Positions 1-6,595 of a DNA stretch of 11,130 nt are shown here, piece by piece. The stretch spans positions 1 to 11,130 of the forward strand of contig DKZK01000034.1 in assembly GCA_002493625.1 (NCBI GenBank), in the 5' to 3' direction. The DNA comes from Lachnospiraceae bacterium UBA7076. GTDB lineage: Bacteria > Bacillota > Clostridia > Lachnospirales > Lachnospiraceae. Position numbers and translations under genes: made by a program. Position 1 is the first letter of the stretch; every line of letters begins with the position of its first letter. The notes beneath the pieces are model-generated. The model was not told the DNA's origin and ran no database searches. It saw nothing but the letters and a program-made list of their open reading frames with translations.

Positions 1-63
1 CAGTATTTTATCCTTTTTGCATTTTTCTAAAATGTAAATCCCTCTGATGGCAGATAGCGAAGC

Positions 64-92
64 TTGACATTTATTTATCCAAAGTGTATAAT
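64..92 (+). promoter_or_regulatory. Sigma-70 type promoter of the PadR/HxxEE operon
   Basis: TTGACA at 64-69 and TATAAT at 87-92 are separated by exactly 17 bases, so both boxes match the housekeeping consensus perfectly. The ribosome binding site AAAAGGAGA (115-123) and the ATG at 130 follow. The -10 box lies inside a perfect palindrome, so a bound repressor would block the polymerase. A promoter this strong would need repression to be kept in check, which fits an autoregulated PadR operon. Confidence 0.85.
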
Positions 93-110
93 ACAGTACT
101 GTATTATACA
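85..110. promoter_or_regulatory. Perfect 26-bp palindromic operator, probably for the PadR protein
   Basis: The half-site TGTATAATACAGT is followed immediately by its exact reverse complement, giving 13 of 13 paired positions centred between 97 and 98. The next outward pair (84/111) does not match. The palindrome covers the -10 box and the likely transcription start. PadR-family dimers usually bind inverted repeats near their own promoter, so autorepression is the natural reading. Binding by this PadR is inferred from position only. Confidence 0.75.
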
Positions 111-129
111 GCATAAAAGGAGAAAATAT

Positions 130-669
130 ATGTCAACGATTGATTTAATAATTTTAGGCTCACTCTATCAAAGTCCCAAAAGTGCATACGAATTACAAAA
201 GCAAATTGAGGACAGGCACTTAGCAAGATGGGTAAAAATTGGCTCTTATACAGTATATAAAAAAGTTATCCAATATGAAAAGAAAGGGTTTGTCCTTAGT
301 GAAACAACGAGAAATGGAAATATGCCCGAAAAAACAGTATATACACTCACATCAAACGGAAAAACAAAGTTTCGTGAGCTGATGTCCGAATTTTCAGCAG
401 GGGAAACCAGAATATTTTTAGATTTCAACGCCGTGATTGTAAATATGTCATTGCTTGATGATATAGATTTCAAAAAATGCATGAACAATATAAAGAACAG
501 CATTTGCAAGACCAAAAACCAGATACAGGAACAATTGTCAAGGCAAAAGGAAATGACTATATTTGGACAAATGATATTGGAACAGCAATATATGCTTTTA
601 GAAACATTAGAAAAGTGGGAAATGATTTTTGAACAAAAAATCAACGGGGAGGATGAAATACATGATTAA
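130..669 (+). CDS. PadR family transcriptional regulator
   Basis: This 179-residue protein looks like a PadR-type repressor. Residues 1-85 form a winged helix-turn-helix: the opening STIDLIILGSL and SAYEL, then the recognition-helix region (GSYTVYKKV) and a wing that ends in VYTLTSNGK. The rest, from about residue 95, is rich in charged and helical residues and resembles the PadR C-terminal dimerisation domain. The ATG at 130 is chosen over an in-frame ATG at 64. It has a well-placed AAAAGGAGA upstream, and the longer form would begin inside the -35 box and translate the operator. The stop codon overlaps the start of the next gene, so the two are probably co-translated. PadR proteins in Firmicutes often control a neighbouring membrane or transport gene; the inducer here is unknown. 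Confidence 0.85.
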   Translation: MSTIDLIILGSLYQSPKSAYELQKQIEDRHLARWVKIGSYTVYKKVIQYEKKGFVLSETTRNGNMPEKTVYTLTSNGKTKFRELMSEFSAGETRIFLDFNAVIVNMSLLDDIDFKKCMNNIKNSICKTKNQIQEQLSRQKEMTIFGQMILEQQYMLLETLEKWEMIFEQKINGEDEIHD

Positions 670-1141
670 TTTTATCCTATTAAATCTTATTATCTACATA
701 CCGTTTCATTTATTTGAGGAAGCAGTTGGAGACTTCCCTGAATGGATGTATGAACATAAATGGCTGCCTTATCATATGACACATGGACATTGGATGGCAA
801 ATAATATATTTATCTATTATCCCATGCTGCTGTTGGCGGTATTAATTTATATATTCAACAAAAACATGATTTGTTTTGGTGTGGCTATTCTGATATGGGG
901 TCTTATCAATTTCGGAGACCATTTCTTTTATACAATAAAGGATAAAAGAGTTTCTCACGGACTGATAACAGGGTTTTTATTTCTGATTAATTCTGTGTGG
1001 GGACTAAGATTTTACATATTATCAGATGATTATTCAACGATTCATCTGATTATTGGAATATTTATTGGTGCTCTCCTCTTTGGGCTGCCTATCGGCTTAT
1101 GTGTTGTTGCATATAAATTTTTTGATAAATTTATTAAGTAA
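662..1141 (+). CDS. HXXEE-motif integral membrane protein
   Basis: This 159-residue protein is very hydrophobic, with about four or five predicted membrane segments (roughly 3-18, 48-66, 70-86, 99-119 and 126-151). Near the N-terminus it carries H16-L-F-E19-E20, the motif that names the HXXEE family (PF13787). Further histidines lie at about 38, 41 and 43 (HMTHGH) and 87 (GDH), so a metal or proton site is possible, but the family has no established function. The ATG at 662 is preceded by GGGGAGG (647-653) with good spacing and overlaps the end of the PadR gene by 8 bases. It is therefore probably the gene that the PadR protein controls. A longer in-frame start at 629 is less likely because it lacks a comparable ribosome site. 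Confidence 0.75.
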   Translation: MINFILLNLIIYIPFHLFEEAVGDFPEWMYEHKWLPYHMTHGHWMANNIFIYYPMLLLAVLIYIFNKNMICFGVAILIWGLINFGDHFFYTIKDKRVSHGLITGFLFLINSVWGLRFYILSDDYSTIHLIIGIFIGALLFGLPIGLCVVAYKFFDKFIK

Positions 1142-1218
1142 TAAAAAACAATGCTATAAATGATTTAAAAATGGCAGTTCCTAAGTTGAGGTTAATTTTT
1201 AAAAATGAAAAACAAGTT

Positions 1219-1253
1219 AAGTCGTCTGATATTATGCAGGCGACTTTTTTGTT
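1219..1253 (+). terminator. Rho-independent terminator of the PadR operon
   Basis: AAGTCGTCTG (1219-1228) pairs with CAGGCGACTT (1237-1246), a 10-bp stem with one G-U pair and an 8-base loop, followed by a run of T to 1250. It lies about 80 bases after the HxxEE gene and before the next promoter, so it separates the two transcription units. The 77 bases before it (1142-1218) hold only a weak AT-rich inverted repeat and no gene. Confidence 0.85.
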
Positions 1254-1277
1254 CAACAAATATAAAAATTACATTTC

Positions 1278-1320
1278 TTGTCCCAAAACAGTATTATTTT
1301 GTCCCAATACATGATATAAT
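1278..1320 (+). promoter_or_regulatory. Promoter of the AAA+ ATPase gene with a 13-bp direct repeat
   Basis: TATAAT at 1315-1320 is a consensus -10 box; the matching -35 region (about 1292-1297) is weak. Two copies of TTGTCCCAAWACA (1278-1290 and 1299-1311) match at 12 of 13 bases and start exactly 21 bases apart, two helical turns, so both present the same face of the DNA. The second copy lies in the spacer directly before the -10 box, a typical repressor position. The downstream ATPase carries its own helix-turn-helix and is the simplest candidate to bind here; that link is inferred. Confidence 0.6.
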
Positions 1321-1349
1321 ATAAGAAGAATAATTGGAGGTATGCTATT

Positions 1350-2420
1350 GTGAAAAAACAAAATGTATTAAACCTGATAAAATATCATGTTGAAAAAAAT
1401 GAGAATGCATTTAGAAATGAGGCAGTAAGCATAGCAAAATATTTTGATGTTATTGGTGATTATCAGCTGGCCGAATATATAATGGGGTTAATAGCAGAAT
1501 CCAACCTGTATGTTCCGCAGGCCAGTGATTTTGAAAGTGAATTTTTAAAACAGATAGATATTAGAGAAATGCAGCCATTGAATTTGCCGGAGGTAATATC
1601 TAATGATATAAAAGGGATTATTAATGCAGTTAATCATAATATCGGGATAAACAAATTTTTGCTTGAAGGATTGCCGGGCAGTGGAAAAACAGAGGCTGCG
1701 AAGCATATAGCGAGGCTGCTTGGCAGAACATTATACCTCGTTGATTTTGAGCATTTGATTGACAGTAAGCTGGGTCAGACAAATAAAAATATTGCCGGTG
1801 TATTTTCTGAGATAAATATGATGCCGTATTCAAATAAAATTGTTGTCTTATTTGATGAAATAGATGTGATTGCTTTGGACAGAGTTAATAGAAATGATGT
1901 GCGGGAGATGGGGCGGGTCACTTCAACTATTCTGAGGGAGCTTGACAGATTAACAGATTTAAACAAGGAAATAGTAATTATTGCGACAACAAACCTGTAT
2001 TCCAATTTTGATAAAGCGCTAATCAGACGTTTTGATGCAGTGGTTAATTTTAACAGATATAGTAAAGAAGATTTACTGGAGGTTGCAGAGTACTATTTTG
2101 TATCATTTATTAAAAATTTTAAAGGTATTCCCAAAGATACAAGATTATTTAAAAAAATATTGCGGGTATCGTCTGACTTGCCTTATCCGGGGGAATTGAA
2201 AAACATTATAAAAACCTCTTTGGCATTCAGCGATGCAAATGTAGAATATGATTATTTGAGAAGGCTTTATAATTCTTTGATAAGTAATTTGGAAGAAACG
2301 GATATAGAACAGCTTCATGCGCAGGGGTTTACGGTCAGAGAAATAGAAAAGCTCAAAGGAGAATCTAAAAGCGCTGTATCGAGAAAGTTAAGTAAAGGGA
2401 ATGGAAATAAAAACAAATAA
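1350..2420 (+). CDS. AAA+ ATPase with C-terminal helix-turn-helix
   Basis: This 356-residue soluble protein is a clear AAA family ATPase. Residues 1-100 are a helical N-terminal region. Walker A is GLPGSGKT (107-114), Walker B is VVLFDE (165-170), sensor 1 is centred on N215 in ATTN, arginine-finger candidates are R226-R227, and a sensor-2-like PGEL lies at 280-283. Residues about 320-349 (GFTVREIEKLKGESKSAVSR) read as a helix-turn-helix, so the protein may bind DNA and control its own promoter. The GTG start has TGGAGG (1335-1340) nine bases upstream. AAA ATPases of this shape occur in two-gene modules, some with a subtilisin-like S8 protease. The next ORF overlaps this gene by 20 bases but is far too short to be an intact enzyme. 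ATPase assignment is firm; a defence or stress role is an inference. Confidence 0.85.
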   Translation: MKKQNVLNLIKYHVEKNENAFRNEAVSIAKYFDVIGDYQLAEYIMGLIAESNLYVPQASDFESEFLKQIDIREMQPLNLPEVISNDIKGIINAVNHNIGINKFLLEGLPGSGKTEAAKHIARLLGRTLYLVDFEHLIDSKLGQTNKNIAGVFSEINMMPYSNKIVVLFDEIDVIALDRVNRNDVREMGRVTSTILRELDRLTDLNKEIVIIATTNLYSNFDKALIRRFDAVVNFNRYSKEDLLEVAEYYFVSFIKNFKGIPKDTRLFKKILRVSSDLPYPGELKNIIKTSLAFSDANVEYDYLRRLYNSLISNLEETDIEQLHAQGFTVREIEKLKGESKSAVSRKLSKGNGNKNK

Positions 2421-2613
2421 CCGTTTAGACCCTAGGGATGGTATGGGGATTCGCTTTGGTGTTGTAGTTACATTAAAAGAAATCAATGGCGTCAATAGAA
2501 TTGATGAATTTATCAGAAACTGTACTTTAAATGGATGGCTGGTAAATAAAATCGATGTTCAGGCAAGAGTTGATATTAATAAAAAGGTCAATGAGGATAT
2601 TGAGTTTGAGTAA
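2401..2613 (+). CDS. Short ORF, possible C-terminal remnant of a larger ATPase partner
   Basis: This 70-residue protein has no recognised domain of its own. It is mostly strand-forming (IRFGVVVTLKE, then KIDVQARVDI) with a short helix between (IDEFIRNC), more like the last domain of a larger protein than a free-standing one. The ATG at 2401 lies inside the end of the ATPase gene, and its only ribosome-site-like sequence (AAAGGGA, 2394-2400) directly abuts the start, too close for efficient initiation. A second in-frame ATG at 2443 is possible. In related two-gene modules the partner is often a subtilisin-like protease; no Asp, His or Ser catalytic motif is present here. I infer, without proof, that an internal deletion joined the tail of such a gene to the ATPase. 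A small genuine partner protein is the alternative. Confidence 0.45.
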   Translation: MEIKTNNRLDPRDGMGIRFGVVVTLKEINGVNRIDEFIRNCTLNGWLVNKIDVQARVDINKKVNEDIEFE

Positions 2614-2668
2614 ATGCAAAATGCTAAATTCATATTTAATAACAACAGCATATTACCTCCGCTACCTC

Positions 2669-2695
2669 AGGTTGCGTAAGAGCAACCTATAGGTT
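2669..2695. repeat. Nested intergenic inverted repeats upstream of the XRE gene
   Basis: AGGTTGC (2669-2675) pairs with GCAACCT (2682-2688) around a 6-base loop. The right arm is shared with a second perfect palindrome, AACCTATAGGTT (2684-2695), so two hairpins compete for the same bases. There is no T-run, so it is not an ordinary terminator. It may be an operator or a leader structure for the regulator gene that starts at 2796. Otherwise the 182-base gap 2614-2795 holds a promoter candidate and a doubtful short reading frame. Confidence 0.45.
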
Positions 2696-2724
2696 ATAGA
2701 CAGAATAAGGGGAAATATATAAAA

Positions 2725-2754
2725 TTGCTCATAGAAAAAAACAATGAATATATT
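2725..2754 (+). promoter_or_regulatory. Candidate promoter for the XRE regulator operon
   Basis: TTGCTC (2725-2730) and TATATT (2749-2754) are separated by 18 bases, each matching the consensus at four or five of six positions. It is the best-spaced pair in the gap before the TTG start at 2796. The region is very AT-rich, so chance matches are likely. Confidence 0.35.
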
Positions 2755-2795
2755 TTTAAAAATGGCATGACAATAAAAGTTGCGAGGAAATTACA

Positions 2796-3731
2796 TTGAT
2801 AGGGGAACGATTAACTGAATTAAGAATAAAACACAATATGACGCAGGAGGAGTTTGCCGAAAGATTGGATGTCAGTCGGCAGGCAGTTTCAAAATGGGAA
2901 TTGGACAAAACCCTTCCTGATGTAAACAAGCTTTTAAAAATTTCTGAATTATATCAGGTGGATGTGGATTACCTGCTGAAAGGAGCTATAGAAGAACCTG
3001 CATCTGATGAAAGTGATGAAGAACATGTAGCTGCTTCGATGTATGACGAAGACAATGAGGAGCGTGTAGATGCGTCTTTGTATGCCGAGAGCGATGAGGA
3101 GCGTGTAGATGCGTCTTTGTATGCCGAGAGCGATGAGGAGCATACAGATGCGTCTTTATATGCCGATAGTGATGAGGAACATACAGATGCGTCTTTGTAT
3201 GCCGAAAACGATGAAGAACATATATCTGTTTCTTCAAATGCCGAAAGCAATGAGGAAGATGAAACCGCAAAGGCTAACGATGTAAATGAAGAAATTGCGC
3301 ATACAAAAAAACGGATGGAACAAAATCCGGATATAGAGGGCAAAAGGATGCGGGTCAGGTTATGCATCAGTCTGGCATTAGTCAGCATGCTTCTGCTCGG
3401 TGCATTGGTTCTTCTTGTCGGATGTCTGATGTGTCAGGTCTGGGATAAGTCGGACAGTGAAAAGTCTCTCGTAAAAGTTGAGAAGGTTCTTGCGCAGTAT
3501 TCTCTGGCGGAGGTCAGCAGCTATGCGGAGGATGGTGCCTTTGTTACAAAAACTGTTCTGCTTGATACAAATGGTGTCAGAAGCGGAGATTATGTATATT
3601 GCTATACCAATACCACGAATAAGAAAATATATGTCAATTATTCTGCCAGCACAATCATTATAATTTTGTCCGTCAGTCTGATTCTTCTTTGTATATGGAC
3701 GCTACTGGCAAGAGAGGTTAGAAGAAAATGA
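2796..3731 (+). CDS. Membrane-bound XRE-family regulator with acidic 13-residue repeats
   Basis: This 311-residue protein begins with a typical XRE/HTH_3 DNA-binding domain (residues about 3-62; MTQEEFAERL, VSRQAVSKWE, then VDYLLKG). Residues 72-154 are a tandem repeat of 13 residues with the pattern ESDEEHTDASLYA, which is highly acidic. Two membrane segments follow (about 189-214 and 285-304), with a loop of about 70 residues between them. The topology puts the HTH head and short basic C-terminal tail in the cytoplasm and the loop outside. It therefore looks like a one-component transmembrane regulator whose outer loop senses a signal or partner. The TTG start is set by the conserved HTH opening and by GAGG at 2784-2787, eight bases upstream. 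The stop overlaps the next start (ATGA), so the two proteins are probably made together. The signal and target genes are unknown. Confidence 0.8.
   Translation: MIGERLTELRIKHNMTQEEFAERLDVSRQAVSKWELDKTLPDVNKLLKISELYQVDVDYLLKGAIEEPASDESDEEHVAASMYDEDNEERVDASLYAESDEERVDASLYAESDEEHTDASLYADSDEEHTDASLYAENDEEHISVSSNAESNEEDETAKANDVNEEIAHTKKRMEQNPDIEGKRMRVRLCISLALVSMLLLGALVLLVGCLMCQVWDKSDSEKSLVKVEKVLAQYSLAEVSSYAEDGAFVTKTVLLDTNGVRSGDYVYCYTNTTNKKIYVNYSASTIIIILSVSLILLCIWTLLAREVRRK
3009..3257 (+). repeat. In-frame 39-bp tandem repeat in the XRE gene
   Basis: Six full units and one partial unit of 39 bases start at 3009, 3048, 3087, 3126, 3165, 3204 and 3243. Units at 3048 and 3087 share almost the whole GAGCGTGTAGATGCG segment and neighbouring bases. 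Every unit encodes about 13 residues with DEE and DASLYA blocks. The unit is a multiple of three, so gain or loss by slippage changes only the linker length. The most similar units are in the middle, as expected for recent expansion. Confidence 0.85.
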
Positions 3732-4834
3732 GCAGAAAAAAAATAACAGTCAGCATTGCAATGGCATTTGTGCTCGGTGTGATTGTGACGCTGAGTGCGC
3801 TTTTCATATTCAGAAAATACGAAATATCTGCCGACAGAGATACAGACAATACGGATTACATGGGGACTGCTATTATCAGCGGCTTTGCCATTCCGATTCC
3901 CAATAAGTATATGGCTTTGGTTCATCATAAAATCGGTCTTTCATATTCCGACGGCGAAACCTTTGAAATGGCAATATCCGTTATGGATGGAAGTTATGAG
4001 TTGACGGTTCAGGAACGTGCTTCACTAGACTCCGATATAGCAGGGTGGTATCATCTGTTAAAGCCCTTTGACGAGCTTGCAATTGACAAAGGTTCCTATG
4101 TTTACTGCGTTTATGAGGATGAAGGAGAGACTGTATTGCTTGCCTATAAGGAGGCGGATGAGGAGCATGTTTTTGAGATTATGGTGCGCTGTCTGGATAT
4201 AGATCAGATAAAATATCAGACGGAGGAAGAACTCATAAGAAAATATGAATCATATATTCTTATTGCAGATTCGCTGCTGCGTGGGGCAAAGCCGACAGAT
4301 GAGGAAGATACACCCACAGGAAAAGTATTTGTATCAAATGATATGCATTCCAATCTTCAGGTAGTCCTGACAGAGACATTTGTGCCGTATGATACAATAT
4401 ATGATGAGGCAGAAAGCAAACTGGCATCATACCGGATTGAGGATAATTTTTATATGATAGCGCAGGAGATAAAACCGGGCAGCTATAGCAGGAAATCATA
4501 CTCTGATTCAGATCGGGACATTACGGTAACGATTGTCGGAGAGCATCAGTGCAGAAATAAGGATGCCCAAATGGTAATGAAAGAGGGCACTGCCATATGG
4601 ACGGATGGGGAGGCAAAGGTGAAAAGCGCCGAGATAGACGGAAAACTTATATACTATTATTCTTATACAAAAAAATATCAGTCTATGGGTGAAATATGTG
4701 AAAAGTATTTTTTTGAAGCCGCCACCAATATGAAAAATGGAACGATATACCGTCTTTCCGCCCATTCTGAGACGAACGCAGAGGCACTTGAAATTGACAC
4801 ATATACAAAATTTTTAACAATAGAAGAACCTTAA
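3728..4834 (+). CDS. Membrane-anchored extracytoplasmic protein coupled to the XRE regulator
   Basis: I do not recognise the family of this 368-residue protein. Residues 6-28 are a single hydrophobic segment after a basic start (MSRKK). There is no lipobox cysteine and no clear cleavage site, so I read it as a signal anchor with the remaining 340 residues outside the membrane. That part is acidic and mixed alpha-beta. Two similarly arranged halves (about 48-190 and 205-365) each end in strands rich in tyrosine and valine followed by a helix, so an internal duplication is possible but weak by eye. The start overlaps the regulator's stop by four bases. Both proteins place domains on the outside, so direct contact with the regulator's loop is plausible: a sensor, co-sensor or inhibitor. 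It ends 19 bases before a strong terminator. Confidence 0.6.
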   Translation: MSRKKITVSIAMAFVLGVIVTLSALFIFRKYEISADRDTDNTDYMGTAIISGFAIPIPNKYMALVHHKIGLSYSDGETFEMAISVMDGSYELTVQERASLDSDIAGWYHLLKPFDELAIDKGSYVYCVYEDEGETVLLAYKEADEEHVFEIMVRCLDIDQIKYQTEEELIRKYESYILIADSLLRGAKPTDEEDTPTGKVFVSNDMHSNLQVVLTETFVPYDTIYDEAESKLASYRIEDNFYMIAQEIKPGSYSRKSYSDSDRDITVTIVGEHQCRNKDAQMVMKEGTAIWTDGEAKVKSAEIDGKLIYYYSYTKKYQSMGEICEKYFFEAATNMKNGTIYRLSAHSETNAEALEIDTYTKFLTIEEP

Positions 4835-4852
4835 TGCAGCAGCTTCAATTAG

Positions 4853-4900
4853 AAAGCGGCAGATACCATTCAAACAGAGATTTGGTACTGCCGCTTTTAT
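4853..4900. terminator. Bidirectional terminator between convergent genes
   Basis: The arms 4853-4868 and 4883-4897 (AAAGCGGCAG and CTGCCGCTTT at the base) form a stem of about 15 bp with a single bulged A and a 14-base loop. On the plus strand it is followed by TTTTATT, good for ending the operon that stops at 4834. On the minus strand it is followed by TTTCTAATT and could also end the LRR gene that stops at 4935. Confidence 0.85.
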
Positions 4901-5088
4901 TACATATTGATGCTATGGCATTGATTGGTTATAATCACTTTTGCTTCCTGCGAATATATAATGTTACGCCTCCCGCAAATGAAGCAAGAAGCAGGAAAAT
5001 TACCGGATATATCGGCGTCGCATCTCCCGTATTTGGCGCAGGATCTTTGCCATTGCCGGTCTGTGTTGGTGCAGGCACTATCACGGCT

Positions 5089-5152
5089 GGCTGTTCGGTA
5101 GTTGGCTGTTCGGTAGTTGGTTGCTCGGTAGTTGGTTCTTCGGTGGTCGGCT
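5089..5152 (-). repeat. 15-bp repeat encoding a Thr/Glu/Pro spacer (copy 1)
   Basis: About four units of 15 bases encode TTEEP or TTEQP just before the sorting motif. Such Pro/Thr-rich stretches usually span the cell wall. The other two LRR copies have different unit numbers (about six in copy 2 and four in copy 3), as expected of a slippage-prone repeat. Confidence 0.75.
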
Positions 5153-5480
5153 CAGTAATATCCTTCACCTCAGAAATTTTCAGAGTGACAGTCATTTTTG
5201 TATTGCTTGATGCTGGTGCATTTGTTTCATATGAATATCGTACTTCATCTCCCACATTCTTGGTGTCAGACAGATAAATCCGACCGGATGTACTGTTATA
5301 TGTAGTTCCATCCTCTGTCATCCAATCTTTATTTATGATTACTCGCTTTAAATCCAATGGGAGTTCTGACAAATCAATATAATATTTATCTCCATTTTTA
5401 TACATTGGAATTGATACAAACTGAGTATTAAGTACAGGTAAAATCTCTGAACCAAAAAGATCTTGACCAAATCTGCTCAG

Positions 5481-5924
5481 TGTTGTATTTTTACTTAAAT
5501 CCAAGCTGTTCATATTATTTTTATGGCAAGCCAGATACGTTAAAGCAGTATTGTTGCTGACATCCAGACTGCTTATATTATTCTCGTAGCAACGCAGAAC
5601 TGTCAAAGCGGTATTGTTGGTGACATCCAGACTGGTTAAATTATTCTCGTAGCAAGACAGATACGTCAAAGCGGTATTGTTGGTGACATCCAGACTGCCT
5701 AAATTATTATTGGCGCAGTACAGTGTTTCCAAAACTGCATTATGGCTGACATCCAGACTGCTTAAATTATTTACGCTGCAGTACAGTGTTTTCAAAGCTG
5801 TATTACTGCTGACATCCAGACTGCTTAAATTATTATTGTTGTCGCAGTACAGTGTTTTCAAAACTGTATTACTGCTGACATCCAAACTGCTTAAATTATT
5901 ATTGCAGCAATTCAATTCCCGCAA
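5481..5924 (-). repeat. LRR array of the broken copy (seven units)
   Basis: Seven units follow LxxLxCxxNxLxSLDVSxNxx, 21 residues (63 bases) each. The second unit has an extra Asn and is 22 residues. Units here use YCSV, YCAN, SCYE, RCYE and ACHK at the exposed positions, unlike the neighbouring intact copy, while the LDV and NNTA parts are kept. The regular 63-base period is what produces long apparent reading frames on the other strand. Confidence 0.85.
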
Positions 5925-6350
5925 GTTAGAAAAATATTCTATTCCTTGCAAGCTTGCAATTCCTTTACCTGCTACATCGATTATTGTACGTTATGATATC
6001 TCGTCATCTGATAACTGACCATCAGAGTTTTTATCGCAATTTAATTTCACCCACTCCCGAAATGCATTGTCAGGAAAGTTAGTTGAATCAATTGCGACCG
6101 GCGATGCCGCTGGTGCTGTGACAATTTCCATATCTGATGATGTGGACGTTGCATCTGCGTCAATCTCTGCATCCGACGGTGTGGATGTGGCTTTCACCTT
6201 ATTCATTTCCGTACCCGGGGTAAGTAAGGTAATTCCCATAACCGCAAGCATAGAAATGCCCATCATGGTGCGCTTTGCTTTTTGTTTTCTCATTCTGCTT
6301 TTTCCTTTCTTATTCCATATTCTCTTTAATTTCTGATTTTCAGGATGCAC

Positions 6351-6440
6351 AAAGCTTCCTTTATATGGTTATTCTACCGACTGCGTCATAAAAAACAATA
6401 TACCAGGGGTTGCAATTAGGAAACTTCAGGTTGCAATCGT
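6351..6440 (-). promoter_or_regulatory. Conserved upstream block of the broken LRR copy
   Basis: These 90 bases closely match the block upstream of the intact copy (7937-8026). On the minus strand both have a GCAACC-containing region, then TATATTGTTTTTTAT, TCGGTAGAATAACCATATAAAGG and the start codon. Promoter candidates are TTGTTT and TAGAAT with a 16-base spacer, or TATTGT with an upstream TTTCCT. The hairpin that is well formed in copy 2 is poorly paired here. The first 9 bases of this feature adjoin the GTG start and include its AAGGA site. Confidence 0.45.
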
Positions 6441-6484
6441 AAAAAACCCCTAATATCCCTCGTGAATAAGGGGTATTAGGGGTT
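6439..6484 (-). terminator. Strong terminator of the intact LRR gene
   Basis: AACCCCTAATATCCCT (6445-6460) pairs with AGGGGTATTAGGGGTT (6469-6484): 16 bp with one G-U pair and an 8-base loop. On the minus strand the stem is followed by TTTTTT, so it ends transcription coming from 6596-7936, about 110 bases downstream of that stop codon. It lies directly upstream of the promoter block of the broken copy and insulates it. Confidence 0.85.
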
Positions 6485-6526
6485 TAAGGGGAGCTAAAGT
6501 GTTGAGGACATTTCAAGTCTGATGCC

Positions 6527-6542
6527 CCGCTGCTTGCGGCGG
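6527..6542. repeat. GC-rich hairpin in an AT-rich gap
   Basis: CCGCTG (6527-6532) pairs with CGGCGG (6537-6542), with one T-G pair, around a CTTG loop. It stands out in the AT-rich trailer between the intact LRR gene's stop and its terminator. It resembles a small dispersed hairpin element; the window contains only one copy, so this cannot be confirmed. Confidence 0.4.
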
Positions 6543-6595
6543 AGTATTTGACTTTATCAATTTGTTTGTCCTGTTATAGCATAAGTATAATTTTA

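Larger units (their letters stand above)
4935..6350 (-). pseudogene. LRR surface protein, broken by one in-frame stop codon
   Basis: This is a full-length paralogue of the intact LRR gene at 6596-7936, interrupted by one TAA at 5991-5993 (codon 120 from the GTG). The intact copy has CAA there, and the reading frame continues unchanged after the stop. The upstream part has a signal peptide (MMGISMLAVMGITLL), a Ser/Thr/Ala-rich linker and an EF-hand-like loop (DKNSDGQLSDDE). The downstream part has seven LRR units, an Ig-like strand-rich region, a TTEQP stretch, and a C-terminal APNTGD motif with a hydrophobic segment and RRKQK tail. A TTG at 5951 could restart translation, but that product would lack the signal peptide. 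As with the intact copy, an ATG 19 codons downstream (6293) is a strong alternative start. The protein would have been anchored to the cell wall by sortase. Confidence 0.8.

Noticed and set aside
246..644. Minus-strand reading frame opposite the PadR gene
   Set aside because: It is fully covered by a well-supported PadR gene with promoter and ribosome site, and its own sequence shows no domain.
2969..3388. Minus-strand reading frames opposite the 13-residue repeat of the XRE gene
   Set aside because: They consist of repeats of the complementary codons only; the plus-strand frame has a clear HTH domain and membrane segments.
4834..5277. Plus-strand reading frame running from the end of the coupled membrane protein gene into the LRR gene
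   Set aside because: It runs through a strong terminator hairpin and then reads antisense to the conserved LRR C-terminus; the repeated VVGCS is the reverse of the TTEQP repeat.
6521..6548. Possible tRNA or other structured RNA near the GC-rich hairpin
   Set aside because: Only one short stem is present; there is no cloverleaf, anticodon arm or T-arm consensus.
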